Below, piece by piece: positions 43,338-51,853 of a stretch of DNA of 64,000 nt. The notes beneath the pieces were generated by a model that searched no databases, had not been told where the DNA came from, and saw only the letters and a list, made by a program, of their open reading frames with translations. Origin of the DNA: Betaproteobacteria bacterium (lineage in GTDB: Bacteria > Pseudomonadota > Gammaproteobacteria > Burkholderiales > Burkholderiaceae_C); NCBI GenBank assembly GCA_016716535.1, contig JADJWD010000007.1:1116001-1180000 (forward strand), written 5' to 3'. Every line of letters begins with the position of its first letter. Position 1 is the stretch's first letter. The position numbers and the translations under genes were made by a program.

Positions 43338-44314
43338 ACGCGCCCTCGGCGGCGAGCACGACGCCGCACGTGGCGACGCACCCGCCCGCGCACCTCGCCG
43401 CGCGCGGCTACGCCTTCGGCGTCCTCGGCGTGCTGATCTTCGCGCTGACGATGCCGATGACGCGGCTGGCCGTCGGCGACGCGGCGGCGCCGCAGTTGCC
43501 GCCGGCGTTTGTCACCGCCGGCCGCGCCGCGCTGGCGGGGCTGTTGAGCCTCGCCTTCCTGTTCATCACCGGCGGCGCGCGGCTGCGCTGGCCGCCGAAG
43601 CGGCTGCTGCCGGCGCTCGCCGTCTCGGCCGCCGGCACGGTGGTCGGCTTTCCGCTCGGCTTGGCCATGGCGCTGCGCGAGGTGCCGGCGATGCACGCGT
43701 CGGTGGTGACCGGCATCATCCCGCTCGGCACCGCGGTCGTCGCCGCGCTCGTGCTGCGCCAGCGCGCGTCGGCCGGCTTCTGGGCCTGCGCGGCGGCGGG
43801 CTGCGCGCTCGTCGTGCTCTTCGCGTACCTGTCGGGCGGTGGCCGCTGGGTCGCCGCCGATGCCTGGCTGGCGCTGGCAGTGGCGAGCACGGCGTTTGGC
43901 TACGTCGCCGGCGCGCGGGTGTCGATGCACCTGAGCGCGCAGGCGACGATCTGCTGGGTGCTCGTGCTGTCGCTGCCGCTGACGTTGCCGGCGATGCTGT
44001 TCACGTGGCCCGCGGCGCCGGCTTCGGCCGCGGCCTGGGGCGGCTTTGCGTACGTCACGCTGTTTTCGATGTGGCTCGGCTTCTTCGCCTGGTACCGCGG
44101 CCTGGCCGAAGGCGGCGTGCTGCGCGTCAGCCAGGTGCAACTCGCGCAGCCGTTTCTCGCGCTGCTGGCGGCCGTGCCGATCCTCGGCGAACGGCTCGAA
44201 CCGCTGACGGTGGGCTTCGCGCTCGCCGTCGTCGCCGTCGTCTTCATCGGCAAGCGCATGCCCATTCCTCCCAGCACGCCCTCCACCACGCCCTCTGCCC
44301 TGCCCCGACCATGA
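43334..44314 (+). CDS. EamA/DMT-family transporter
   Basis: 326 aa with ten predicted helices in two EamA halves. Typical features are GVLIFALTMPMTRLAVGD, LREVPAMHASVVTGIIPLGT, FFAWYRGLAEGGVLRVSQVQ, LAQPFLALLAAVPILGERLE and the end VVFIGKR. DMT exporters usually extrude amino acids or metabolites. It is coupled by ATGA overlaps to LysE upstream and the aminotransferase downstream, so the operon carries two different exporters. Confidence 0.93.
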   Translation: MNAPSAASTTPHVATHPPAHLAARGYAFGVLGVLIFALTMPMTRLAVGDAAAPQLPPAFVTAGRAALAGLLSLAFLFITGGARLRWPPKRLLPALAVSAAGTVVGFPLGLAMALREVPAMHASVVTGIIPLGTAVVAALVLRQRASAGFWACAAAGCALVVLFAYLSGGGRWVAADAWLALAVASTAFGYVAGARVSMHLSAQATICWVLVLSLPLTLPAMLFTWPAAPASAAAWGGFAYVTLFSMWLGFFAWYRGLAEGGVLRVSQVQLAQPFLALLAAVPILGERLEPLTVGFALAVVAVVFIGKRMPIPPSTPSTTPSALPRP

Positions 44315-45513
44315 CCACTGCCTGGACGATGGCGCGCCGCGCCGCCCGCCTGAACCCCTCGACGATCCGCGAGATCCTGAAGCTCACCGAGCTGCCGGGC
44401 ATCGTCTCGCTGGCCGGCGGCCTGCCGGCGGCCGACGGCTTTCCGGTCGACGCGATGCGCGCGGCCACCGAACGGGTGCTGCGCGAGCAGCCGCGCGAGG
44501 CGCTGCAGTACGCGGCCAGCGAAGGCTACGGGCCGCTGCGCGAATGGGTGGCGGGCGAACTGGCGGCGCAGGGCCTCACTGTCGACGCCGCGCAGGTGCT
44601 CATCACCACCGGCTCGCAGCAGGGGCTCGATCTCGTCGGCAAGGTGCTGATCGACCCCGACAGCCGCGTCGCCGTCGAGTCGCCCACCTATCTCGGTGCG
44701 TTGCAGGCGTTCGCGCCGTTCGAGCCGCGCTTCGTCGCGGTCGAAGGTGACGACGAAGGGCCCGACCCGGCGGCGTTGACGGCCGCGCGTGGCGCGCGCT
44801 TTCTCTACCTGCTGCCGAACTTCCAGAACCCCAGCGGCCGCTGCCTGAGCGCCGCGCGCCGCGCCGCGCTGGCCGACGCGGCCACCGCGATCGGCCTGCC
44901 GGTCGTCGAAGACAACCCGTACGGCGAACTGTGGTTCGACGCGCCGCCGCCGCCGCCGATCTCGGCGCGGCTGGGCGATGGCGCCGTCTATCTCGGCTCG
45001 TTTTCGAAGGTGCTGGCGCCGGGGCTGCGGCTGGGCTACGTCGTCGCGCCGAAGGCGCTGTACCCCAAGCTGCTGCAGGCCAAGCAGGCGGCCGACCTGC
45101 ACACGCCGGGCTTCAACCAGCGCATCGTCTACGAGGTCGTGCGCGACGGCTTCCTGCACACGCACGTGCCGGCGATCCGCGCCCGCTACCGGACGCAACG
45201 CGACGCGATGCGCGCGGCGCTGGCGCGCCACCTGCCGAGCGGCTGCCGCTTCAATGCGCCGGCCGGCGGCATGTTCTTCTGGGTCACGCTGCCACAAGGC
45301 CTCGACGCGACGGCGCTGCTGCCGCGCGCGGTGGAGGCCGGCGTCGCCTACGTGCCCGGGGCGCCGTTCTTCGTCGGCGACGCCGAAGCCGCGCATGCCA
45401 ACACGCTGCGCTTGTCGTTCGTCACCGTGCCCGCGCCGCTGATCGAGCAAGGCGTGCGCGCACTCGGCGGCGTGCTCGCTGAAGCGCTGGCCGCGCAGGA
45501 GGCAACGCAATGA
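44311..45513 (+). CDS. PLP-dependent aminotransferase (class I, 2-aminoadipate type)
   Basis: 400 aa. The PLP-binding Lys is in GSFSKVLAPGLRLGYVVAP. Other family positions are SLAGGLPAADGFP, TTGSQQGLDLVGK, PNFQNPSGRCLS, VVEDNPYGELWF and the substrate Arg in LRLSFV. It groups by eye with 2-aminoadipate/valine-pyruvate-type transaminases such as LysN. Its amino acid substrate is unknown. It overlaps both neighbours by four bases and may make or remove the compound exported by the two transporters. Confidence 0.94.
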   Translation: MTTAWTMARRAARLNPSTIREILKLTELPGIVSLAGGLPAADGFPVDAMRAATERVLREQPREALQYAASEGYGPLREWVAGELAAQGLTVDAAQVLITTGSQQGLDLVGKVLIDPDSRVAVESPTYLGALQAFAPFEPRFVAVEGDDEGPDPAALTAARGARFLYLLPNFQNPSGRCLSAARRAALADAATAIGLPVVEDNPYGELWFDAPPPPPISARLGDGAVYLGSFSKVLAPGLRLGYVVAPKALYPKLLQAKQAADLHTPGFNQRIVYEVVRDGFLHTHVPAIRARYRTQRDAMRAALARHLPSGCRFNAPAGGMFFWVTLPQGLDATALLPRAVEAGVAYVPGAPFFVGDAEAAHANTLRLSFVTVPAPLIEQGVRALGGVLAEALAAQEATQ

Positions 45514-46352
45514 CCCAGCACCGCTTCGACCAGGTCGATGTCTTCAGCGCGCAGCCGCTGAAGGGCAACCCGCTCGCCGTCGTGCACGACGCGGCGGCGC
45601 TCGACGACGAGACGATGGCGGCGTTCGCGCGCTGGACGAACCTGTCGGAGACGACGTTCGTGCTGCCGCCCACCGACCCGGCGGCCGACTACCGCGTGCG
45701 CATCTTCACGCCGATCGGCGAGCTGCCGTTCGCGGGGCACCCGACGCTCGGCACCTGCTGGGCGTGGCTGGCCGCGGGCGGGCGGCCGCGTGAGGCGGGC
45801 GTCGTCGTGCAGCAGTGTGGTGTCGGTCTCGTGCGCGTGCGTCGTGATGCCGCGCAGCCCGCCCGCCTGGCCTTCGCCGCGCCGCCAACACGCAAGAGCG
45901 GCCCGCTCGAGCCCGAAGTGCTGGCACAGGCGATGCGCGCGTTGGCTCTGCCCGCTGACGCGGTGCGCGGTCACCAGTGGGTCGACAACGGCCCGGGCTG
46001 GGCGGCGCTGCTGCTGGACAGCGCCGCGCGCGTGCTGGCGATCACGCCCGACTGGGCGGCGCTCGGCGCGTTGAAGCTCGGGGTCGTCGGCGCGCACGAC
46101 GCCGCCAGCGATGCAGCCTTCGAGCTGCGTGCCTTCATCGGCGGCGGCAACATCGAAGACCCGGTCACCGGCAGCCTCAACGCCAGCGTCGCGCAGTGGC
46201 TGATGCGCACCGGCGTCGCCGGCGACGCGTACGTCGCGGCGCAGGGCACGGCGCTTCGCCGCGCCGGCCGCGTGCACTTGCAGCGCGACGGCGCCGACAT
46301 CTGGGTCGGCGGCGACGTCGTGCGCTGTGTGCAAGGGGAGCTGACGCTTTGA
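45510..46352 (+). CDS. PhzF-family isomerase/epimerase
   Basis: 280 aa. PhzF-like fold with the catalytic Glu in WTNLSETTFVLPP, the motif FTPIGELPFAGHPTLGTCWA and the second-half signature FIGGGNIEDPVTGSLNASVA. PhzF converts trans-2,3-dihydro-3-hydroxyanthranilate in phenazine synthesis, but most homologues have other, unknown substrates. No other phenazine genes are here, so a phenazine role is unlikely. The start overlaps the aminotransferase stop and the stop shares a base with the next start. Confidence 0.94.
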   Translation: MTQHRFDQVDVFSAQPLKGNPLAVVHDAAALDDETMAAFARWTNLSETTFVLPPTDPAADYRVRIFTPIGELPFAGHPTLGTCWAWLAAGGRPREAGVVVQQCGVGLVRVRRDAAQPARLAFAAPPTRKSGPLEPEVLAQAMRALALPADAVRGHQWVDNGPGWAALLLDSAARVLAITPDWAALGALKLGVVGAHDAASDAAFELRAFIGGGNIEDPVTGSLNASVAQWLMRTGVAGDAYVAAQGTALRRAGRVHLQRDGADIWVGGDVVRCVQGELTL

Positions 46353-47122
46353 TGCGGGCGGCAGCGGGAGGCGGCGCGGCCACGCCGGTCGCGCAGGTCG
46401 ACCACATCGTCATCGCTGCGGCGACGCTTGCCGAAGGCGTCGCTTGGTGCGAAGCGACGCTCGGCGCCACACCCGGCCCGGGCGGCCGGCACGCGCTCTT
46501 CGGCACGCACAACCGGCTGCTGAAGATCGAGAGCGAGGTCCATCCGCTCGCGTACCTCGAAGTGATCGCCGCCGAAGCGCAAGCGCCGGCGCCGGCGCGG
46601 CGGCGCTGGTTCGGCCTCGACGAGCCGACGACGCAGCAACGGCTGGCCGCGCACGGGCCGCAGCTCTTGCACGTCGTCGTGCGTACGACGGCGATCGATG
46701 CGCAGCTCGCGGCGCTGGCCGCGGCGGGCGTCGATGCCGGCGTCGCGCTCGCCGCGTCGCGCGCGACGCCGCAGGGTGAGCTGCGCTGGCGTATCGCGGT
46801 GCGGCCGGACGGCCGGCTGCTCTTTGGCGGCGCGTTGCCGACGTTGATCGAGTGGCCGGCGGAGGCGTTCGCGGCGGTTGCGGCAGCCGGGACCGCGCGT
46901 CACCCGGCGACGGCGATGCCCGCCTCGCCCGTTCGGCTGCGCGAGGTATCGCTGATCGGCCTGCCGGACGCCGTTGCCGCGGCGCTGCGCCTGGGGGCCG
47001 TCACGTTCATGGCACAGTCGCCGAAAACGCCCGCGCCGGCCGAAGGCGGCCTCGGCGTCACGCTCGACACGCCGCGCGGCCCGGTGACGCTGCATGCGCC
47101 GCCGCCCCAGGAGACCCGATGA
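46352..47122 (+). CDS. VOC-family (glyoxalase-like) protein
   Basis: 256 aa. The N-terminal VOC half reads QVDHIVIAAATLAEGVAWCE with GGRHALFGTHNRLLKIE and a Glu in YLEVIA; the second half has HVVVRTTAIDAQLAALAAAG. This fits the Glyoxalase_3 (DUF3439-like) group, which may act on lactones or aldehydes. Metal ligands are plausible but not proven. The ATG overlaps the previous stop as TGATG, and the 3' end overlaps the AlaX-type gene. Confidence 0.88.
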   Translation: MRAAAGGGAATPVAQVDHIVIAAATLAEGVAWCEATLGATPGPGGRHALFGTHNRLLKIESEVHPLAYLEVIAAEAQAPAPARRRWFGLDEPTTQQRLAAHGPQLLHVVVRTTAIDAQLAALAAAGVDAGVALAASRATPQGELRWRIAVRPDGRLLFGGALPTLIEWPAEAFAAVAAAGTARHPATAMPASPVRLREVSLIGLPDAVAAALRLGAVTFMAQSPKTPAPAEGGLGVTLDTPRGPVTLHAPPPQETR

Positions 47123-47877
47123 CCGAAGAGTTGTTCCGCAACGACGCGACGTTGTTCGAGTGTGAGGCGCGCATCGTCGCCGTCGACGACGCGGGCATCG
47201 AGCTGGATCGCACCGTCTTCTATCCGCAAGGCGGCGGACAGGCGGGTGATGCCGGCTGGCTGGTGCTGTCTGATGGCACGGCGCTGGCGATCGCCGACAC
47301 GCGCAAGCACCCCGAACGTGCCGGCGCCATCGCGCATGTGCCGGCGTCGGACGCCGACCCCGCGGCATGGCGCGCTGCCTTCGTCCCTGGCGCCGCCGTC
47401 ACCGCCCGCATCGACGGCCAGCGCCGCCGCGCGCACATGCGGCTGCACACCGCGACGCATCTGCTGTGCGCGCTGGTGCCGCACCCGGTGGACGGCTGCT
47501 CGATCACCGCCGGCTACGCGCGGCTGGACTTCCACATGAACGAGCCGCTGGACAAGGAGGCGCTGACCGCCGGCATCGCGCGCTTCGTCGCCGCGCGGCG
47601 TCCGGTACGCCACCGTTGGATCAGCGAGGCCGAGCTCGACGCCAACCCGGGCCTCGTGCGCAGCATGCGCGTGCAGCCGCCGCGGTCGGCCACGGGCGAA
47701 GGGCGCGTGCGCGTCATCGACATCGAGGGCGTCGATGCGCAGCCGTGCGGCGGCACGCACGTCGCCGACACGCACGAGGTCGGCGACGTGATCGTCACGA
47801 AGATCGAGAAGAAGAGCGCGATGACGCGGCGCGTCGTGCTCGGATTTGCGGTTGCGCCGGCGACGGCGGCGGGCTGA
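47119..47877 (+). CDS. Alanyl-tRNA editing protein (AlaX family)
   Basis: 252 aa. Stand-alone editing domain that deacylates mischarged tRNA(Ala), mainly Ser- or Gly-tRNA(Ala). FYPQGGGQAGDAGWL is the family opening. Zinc ligands are in LHTATHLLCAL (HxxxH) and QPCGGTHVADTHEVG (CxxxH), both intact. A GGAG lies just before the ATG. It closes the six-gene operon started by lysE. A trans-editing factor inside an amino acid export operon suggests protection against a substrate that alanyl-tRNA synthetase mischarges. Confidence 0.95.
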   Translation: MTEELFRNDATLFECEARIVAVDDAGIELDRTVFYPQGGGQAGDAGWLVLSDGTALAIADTRKHPERAGAIAHVPASDADPAAWRAAFVPGAAVTARIDGQRRRAHMRLHTATHLLCALVPHPVDGCSITAGYARLDFHMNEPLDKEALTAGIARFVAARRPVRHRWISEAELDANPGLVRSMRVQPPRSATGEGRVRVIDIEGVDAQPCGGTHVADTHEVGDVIVTKIEKKSAMTRRVVLGFAVAPATAAG

Positions 47878-47896
47878 CGGGCGAGTTCGACGGCGT

Positions 47897-47920
47897 GAAA
47901 AAGCCCGCCGAGGCGGGCTC
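47897..47920 (-). terminator. Intrinsic terminator of the cytochrome c' gene
   Basis: AGCCCGCC-GA-GGCGGGCT forms a strong stem and, on the minus strand, is followed by five U residues. It lies just past the cytochrome c' stop and also separates it from the converging AlaX gene. Confidence 0.75.
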
Positions 47921-47944
47921 TGTATCGTCAGGCCGCGCGGCCGC

Positions 47945-48400
47945 TCACTGATTGCGGAAGTTGTCGTGGCAGCCCTTGCAGGCCTTGCCGACTTCGCCGA
48001 ACGCGGCCTTCAGGTTGTCGAGGTTGTTGGTCTTCGACGCGGCGACGAGCTTGGCGACTTCGTCCTGCATCTTCTTGGCGCCGGCGTCGAAGTCGGCCCG
48101 CTTGGTCCAGATGGCCGGCGCGGCAGTGCCCTTGGCGGTGCCGGGGGTGCCTTCGACGAAGCCGGCGAACGGCAGCTTGGACAGCGTGGCGACGAGTTCG
48201 GCGTTGGCTGTCGCGATGGCGGCGTCGTAGGGCACGCGGCCTTGCACCATCGCGCCGATGCGGCCGAAGTGGTTGGCCATCACGAACATGCCGCTCTGGC
48301 GGTACTTGACCGCGTCCTCGGGCTTCTGGAACTGCGCCGCGGCGGGCAGCGAGAAGGCGGCAGCGGCCAAGGTCAGGGCGGCAAGGAGGGGACGGTTCAT
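47945..48400 (-). CDS. Cytochrome c'
   Basis: 151 aa. A signal peptide ends in LPAAAQF. The mature protein is a four-helix bundle with the heme site near the C-terminus, KACKGCHDNFRNQ (CxxCH). KYRQSGMFVMANHFGRIGAM is the conserved first helix. Cytochromes c' bind NO or CO and are linked to nitrosative stress defence or electron transfer. It is divergent from a cytochrome b561-type gene, a pairing that suggests shared electron transfer. An intrinsic terminator follows. Confidence 0.95.
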   Translation of the reverse strand: MNRPLLAALTLAAAAFSLPAAAQFQKPEDAVKYRQSGMFVMANHFGRIGAMVQGRVPYDAAIATANAELVATLSKLPFAGFVEGTPGTAKGTAAPAIWTKRADFDAGAKKMQDEVAKLVAASKTNNLDNLKAAFGEVGKACKGCHDNFRNQ

Positions 48401-48592
48401 GGTGCGAGAGGCTCCGTAGACTGTGGATTGTGGGTTGGGGTTGCGTCGCGACGGGAAGCGGGACAGCGGGCGCGCGATGCTAACCACGCCGCGTGTACGC
48501 CCTGCGCCGCGCGCTGATTCCCGATGGCCTCCCTGGGGAAAGCCCCGAGACGCGGTGACTGACAATGAATCCGACGGCGACTCTTCGGAAGT

Positions 48593-49357
48593 ATGGTTGA
48601 CCTCGTGAACACGACCGCATCGTCTTCTTCGAACGCTTCTTCGGCTGCCTCGGCCGGCGGTGGCCGGCCGATGGGCGCGATGCGCACCGTGCGTGTCTGG
48701 GACCTGCCGACGCGCATCGTGCACTGGGCGCTCGCGCTGGCCATCGTCGGCCTCGTCATCACCGGCAATGTCGGCGGCTCGGCGATGACATGGCACTTCC
48801 GGCTCGGCCATCTGGTGCTCGCGTTGCTCGTCTTCAGGCTGCTGTGGGGCCTGGTGGGCGGGCGCTGGTCGCGCTTTGCGAGCTTCGTCTATGCGCCGGC
48901 GACGACGCTGCGTTATCTGCGCGGCGCCGCGCGGCCCGGCGAACACCTCGACGTCGGCCACAGCCCGCTCGGCGCGGCGTCGGTGTTCGCGATGCTCGCG
49001 ATCCTGATCGTGCAAGTGGGCACCGGCCTCGTCGGCGACGACGAGATCGCCAACGTCGGGCCGTTGAACAAGTACGTCGCCACCGCCACGGGCCTGGCCG
49101 CGACCGCCTGGCACAAGGGCTACGGCAAGGCGATCCTCATCGCGCTCGTTGTGCTGCACATCGGCGCGATCGTGTTCTACCGGCTGCGCCGCGGCAAGAA
49201 CCTCGTCGGGCCGATGCTGAGCGGCGACAAGGCGCTGCCGGAGGCGTCGGTCGATGTGCCGGCCAGCCGCGACGACCTGCGCACGCGCGGGCTGGCGCTC
49301 GTGCTGGCGCTGGCAAGTGCGGCGCTTTCGATCTGGGTGATGCGGCTGGGCGGGTGA
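48593..49357 (+). CDS. Cytochrome b561-type membrane protein
   Basis: 254 aa. After a Ser/Ala-rich lead, the core begins VRVWDLPTRIVHWALALAIV and contains four helices with candidate heme His residues in IVHW, WHFRLGH, AWHKGYGK and VVLHIGAIVFYR. This is the Ni/Fe-hydrogenase b-type cytochrome/b561 fold. It likely reduces the periplasmic cytochrome c' encoded divergently 190 bases away. GGAA lies before the ATG at 48593; GTG 48605 or ATG 48671 could also serve. Confidence 0.9.
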   Translation: MVDLVNTTASSSSNASSAASAGGGRPMGAMRTVRVWDLPTRIVHWALALAIVGLVITGNVGGSAMTWHFRLGHLVLALLVFRLLWGLVGGRWSRFASFVYAPATTLRYLRGAARPGEHLDVGHSPLGAASVFAMLAILIVQVGTGLVGDDEIANVGPLNKYVATATGLAATAWHKGYGKAILIALVVLHIGAIVFYRLRRGKNLVGPMLSGDKALPEASVDVPASRDDLRTRGLALVLALASAALSIWVMRLGG

Positions 49358-49391
49358 CCGTGGCCATGACGCAGGGGCAGCCCGACGCACG

Positions 49392-49910
49392 ATGACCGCG
49401 GACACACGCACCGAGATCGTCACCGTCGGCGCCGGCGAGCTGTCGGGGCTGGACGCGGTGCGCGACCTCTTTCGCGAGTACGCCGCCGGCCTCGGCGTCG
49501 ACCTGTGCTTCCAGCGCTTCGACGACGAACTGGCGGCGCTGCCCGGCGACTACGCCGAGCCGCGCGGCGTGCTGCTGCTGGCGCTGATCGACGGGTCGCC
49601 CGCCGGCTGCGGCGCGATGCGGCCGCTGGCCGATGTCGACTACCCGAACGCCTGCGAGATGAAGCGGCTGTACGTGCGCCGCGCGTTCCGCGGCTTCGGC
49701 CTCGGGCGCACGTTGACGCAGGCGCTGCTCGAGCGCGCGACGCGCGCCGGCTACTCGACGCTGCTGCTGGACACGCTGGACGACATGGAGGCGGCGCGGG
49801 GGCTGTACGAGTCGCTCGGCTTCAGCGAGATCCCGCCGTACTACTTCAACCCGATCGCCGGCGCGCACTACCTGAAGGTCGATCTGCAGGACCCGGGCAC
49901 GCGCTGGTGA
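49392..49910 (+). CDS. GNAT-family N-acetyltransferase
   Basis: 172 aa GNAT fold. The acetyl-CoA loop is MKRLYVRRAFRGFGLGRTL (R/Q-x-x-G-x-G/A), preceded by strand beta4, and followed by LLLDTLDDMEAARGLYESLG and FSEIPPYYFNP. The latter two stretches are shared with many putative acetyltransferases of unknown acceptor. It follows the cytochrome gene by about 35 bases on the same strand but has no evident functional link to it. Confidence 0.92.
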   Translation: MTADTRTEIVTVGAGELSGLDAVRDLFREYAAGLGVDLCFQRFDDELAALPGDYAEPRGVLLLALIDGSPAGCGAMRPLADVDYPNACEMKRLYVRRAFRGFGLGRTLTQALLERATRAGYSTLLLDTLDDMEAARGLYESLGFSEIPPYYFNPIAGAHYLKVDLQDPGTRW

Positions 49911-49982
49911 GTAGCGCGCAGAGCGGGGCCAAGCGGGGCGGGGCAGTGCCGGTGCGGCATCATCGGGCCCAGGCCTGATCTC

Positions 49983-50037
49983 GGTTCGATCGCGCTTCGA
50001 TCCTGCTTCGATTCCCCTTCGATCCCGCACCGATTCC
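49983..50037. repeat. Five tandem 11-base repeats upstream of aldose epimerase
   Basis: Units GGTTCGATCGC, GCTTCGATCCT, GCTTCGATTCC, CCTTCGATCCC and GCACCGATTCC follow one another without gaps. The array ends five bases before the ATG at 50042, in the position of the 5' leader, and leaves no room for a Shine-Dalgarno sequence. Confidence 0.8.
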
Positions 50038-50041
50038 CCCG

Positions 50042-50902
50042 ATGACCCCAACCCCTGAATCCGTCGAGCTGCGCGCCGGCGACCTTCGCCTGGCGCTGCG
50101 CGCCGACCTCGGTGCCTCGATCGCGGGGCTGTGGCGTGGCGAGCTGCCGGTGCTGCGCAGCAGCGAGCCGCAATCGCTGGCCAGCTCGCGCCTTTCGGGC
50201 TGCTATCCGCTCGTGCCGTACAGCAACCGGCTGGGTTACCGGCGCTTCCGCTGGCAGGGGCGCGAGTACACGACGGCGCCGAACTTCGACGACGACAACC
50301 CGCACTCGGTGCACGGCGTCGCCTGGCAGCGACCGTGGGCGGTGGCCGAAGCTTCGGCCACCGAGGCGCGGCTGCGCTACGAACATCGTGGCGACGCGCA
50401 CTGGCCGTTTGCCTTCGAGGTCGAGCAGCGCTTGCGGCTCGAGCCCGGCGCACTCGACGCGCAGCTCGTGTTCACCAACCGCGCGGCGCAGGCGCAGCCG
50501 GCGGGCCTCGGCTGGCACCCGTACTTCCCGAAGCGCTCGCGCAGCCGGCTGCACATCGAACTGGCCGAGCGCTGGGACAACGACGCCACCGGGCTGCCGG
50601 TGCGCCGCGTCGTGCAGCCGGGCATCGATGCCGACGTGGCGCACCTCGACTTCGACAACTGCTTCGCCGGCTGGCGCGGCGCGGCGCGGCTGCGCGACGA
50701 GAAGCTGTCGCTGCGGCTGACTTCGTCGCTGCCGTACCTGGTGGTCTTCACGCCGCAGACCAGGCCGTACTACTGCGTCGAACCGGTCAGCCACGTCAGC
50801 AACGCCGTGCACCTGGCCGACCCCGCGGCGCACGGGCTCGCGACCGTCGAGCCGGGCGCCTCGATCGAGGCCTGGATGCGGCTGGAGGTGGCCGCGGCGT
50901 GA
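50042..50902 (+). CDS. Aldose 1-epimerase family protein
   Basis: 286 aa galactose-mutarotase-like fold. Conserved residues are the Arg in YSNRLGYRRF-like VPYSNRLGYRRF, the His in PHSVHGVAW, the His in GLGWHPYFPK and the catalytic Glu in YCVEPVSHVSNAVH. It interconverts sugar anomers. The start is ATG 50042, right after the 11-base repeats. The stop overlaps the GTG start of the SMP-30 gene (GTGA), so a joint role in sugar oxidation is likely. Confidence 0.93.
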   Translation: MTPTPESVELRAGDLRLALRADLGASIAGLWRGELPVLRSSEPQSLASSRLSGCYPLVPYSNRLGYRRFRWQGREYTTAPNFDDDNPHSVHGVAWQRPWAVAEASATEARLRYEHRGDAHWPFAFEVEQRLRLEPGALDAQLVFTNRAAQAQPAGLGWHPYFPKRSRSRLHIELAERWDNDATGLPVRRVVQPGIDADVAHLDFDNCFAGWRGAARLRDEKLSLRLTSSLPYLVVFTPQTRPYYCVEPVSHVSNAVHLADPAAHGLATVEPGASIEAWMRLEVAAA

Positions 50903-51807
50903 ACGAAGATGCCGCGGCCTGGACGGCGCTGCCGGTGCCGCCTTCACTGCTCGGCGAGTCGCCGTTCTGGCACCCGGACGAAGCGGCGCTGTACTGGTGC
51001 GACATCCCCGGCCGCGCGCTGCACCGCTTCGCGCCCGGCAGCGGCGAACACCGGCACTGGTCGTTCGACAGCGAGCCGGCCTGCTGCGCGCCGCGGCCCG
51101 ATGGCACGCTGCTCGTCGCGCAACGCGACGGCCTCTTCGTCTTCGACCCGGCGCACGAACGCCGCCGGCGACTCGCGGCGCCGCCGTACGACGAAGCGCA
51201 GACGCGCTTCAACGACGGCAAGGCCGACGCGCAAGGCCGCTTCTGGGTCAGCACGATCTTCGAGCCGCGCACGGCGCCGCGCGCGGCGCTGTACCGCTAC
51301 GCGGCCGGGCGGCTCGACCGGCTGGCCGGCGACGCGACGGTCGGCAACGGGGTTGCCTTCAGCCCGGACGCGCGCACGCTGTACTGGGCCGACACGACGA
51401 GCCACCGCATCGACGCGTTCGACTTCGACATCGCCGCCGGCGCGCTGTCGAACCGCCGCGTCTTCGTGCAGTTCACGCCGAAGCCGGCCAACGGCGACCT
51501 CGGCGGCTACGGCGGACGACCCGATGGCGCCGCGATCGACGCCGAGGGTGCGCTGTGGGTGGCGATGTTCGAAGGCCAGCGCCTCGTGCGGCTGGCACCG
51601 GACGGCCGGCTGCTCGACGAGCTGCCGCTGCCGGTGCGCTGCCCGACGATGCCGTGTTTCGGCGGCGCCGATTTGAAGACGCTGTACGTGACGACATCGC
51701 GCGAGAAGCGGCCGGCCGACGAGCTGGCCGCGCAGCCGCTGGCCGGCGCGGTGCTGGCAGCGCGCGTCGCGGTGCCGGGGCTGCCGGTGCACTTCGCGCG
51801 CGCTTGA
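50899..51807 (+). CDS. SMP-30/gluconolactonase family protein
   Basis: 302 aa six-bladed propeller. Metal ligands of sugar lactonases are visible: the Glu in LLGESPFWH, the Asn in TRFNDGKADAQGRFW, the Asn in VGNGVAFSPD and the Asp in RPDGAAIDAEG. The enzyme probably opens an aldonolactone formed after the epimerase step. The start is a GTG overlapping the previous stop, with GGAGG upstream. A sugar dehydrogenase that would make the lactone is not found nearby. Confidence 0.93.
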   Translation: MNEDAAAWTALPVPPSLLGESPFWHPDEAALYWCDIPGRALHRFAPGSGEHRHWSFDSEPACCAPRPDGTLLVAQRDGLFVFDPAHERRRRLAAPPYDEAQTRFNDGKADAQGRFWVSTIFEPRTAPRAALYRYAAGRLDRLAGDATVGNGVAFSPDARTLYWADTTSHRIDAFDFDIAAGALSNRRVFVQFTPKPANGDLGGYGGRPDGAAIDAEGALWVAMFEGQRLVRLAPDGRLLDELPLPVRCPTMPCFGGADLKTLYVTTSREKRPADELAAQPLAGAVLAARVAVPGLPVHFARA

Positions 51808-51853
51808 AGTGGACCTGAAGCGTGTACCTGAAGCCTGAAGGACGACTGCGACG

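Noticed and set aside
45510..46352. PhzF as evidence for a phenazine gene cluster
   Set aside because: No other phz genes are nearby and most PhzF homologues are unrelated to phenazine synthesis.
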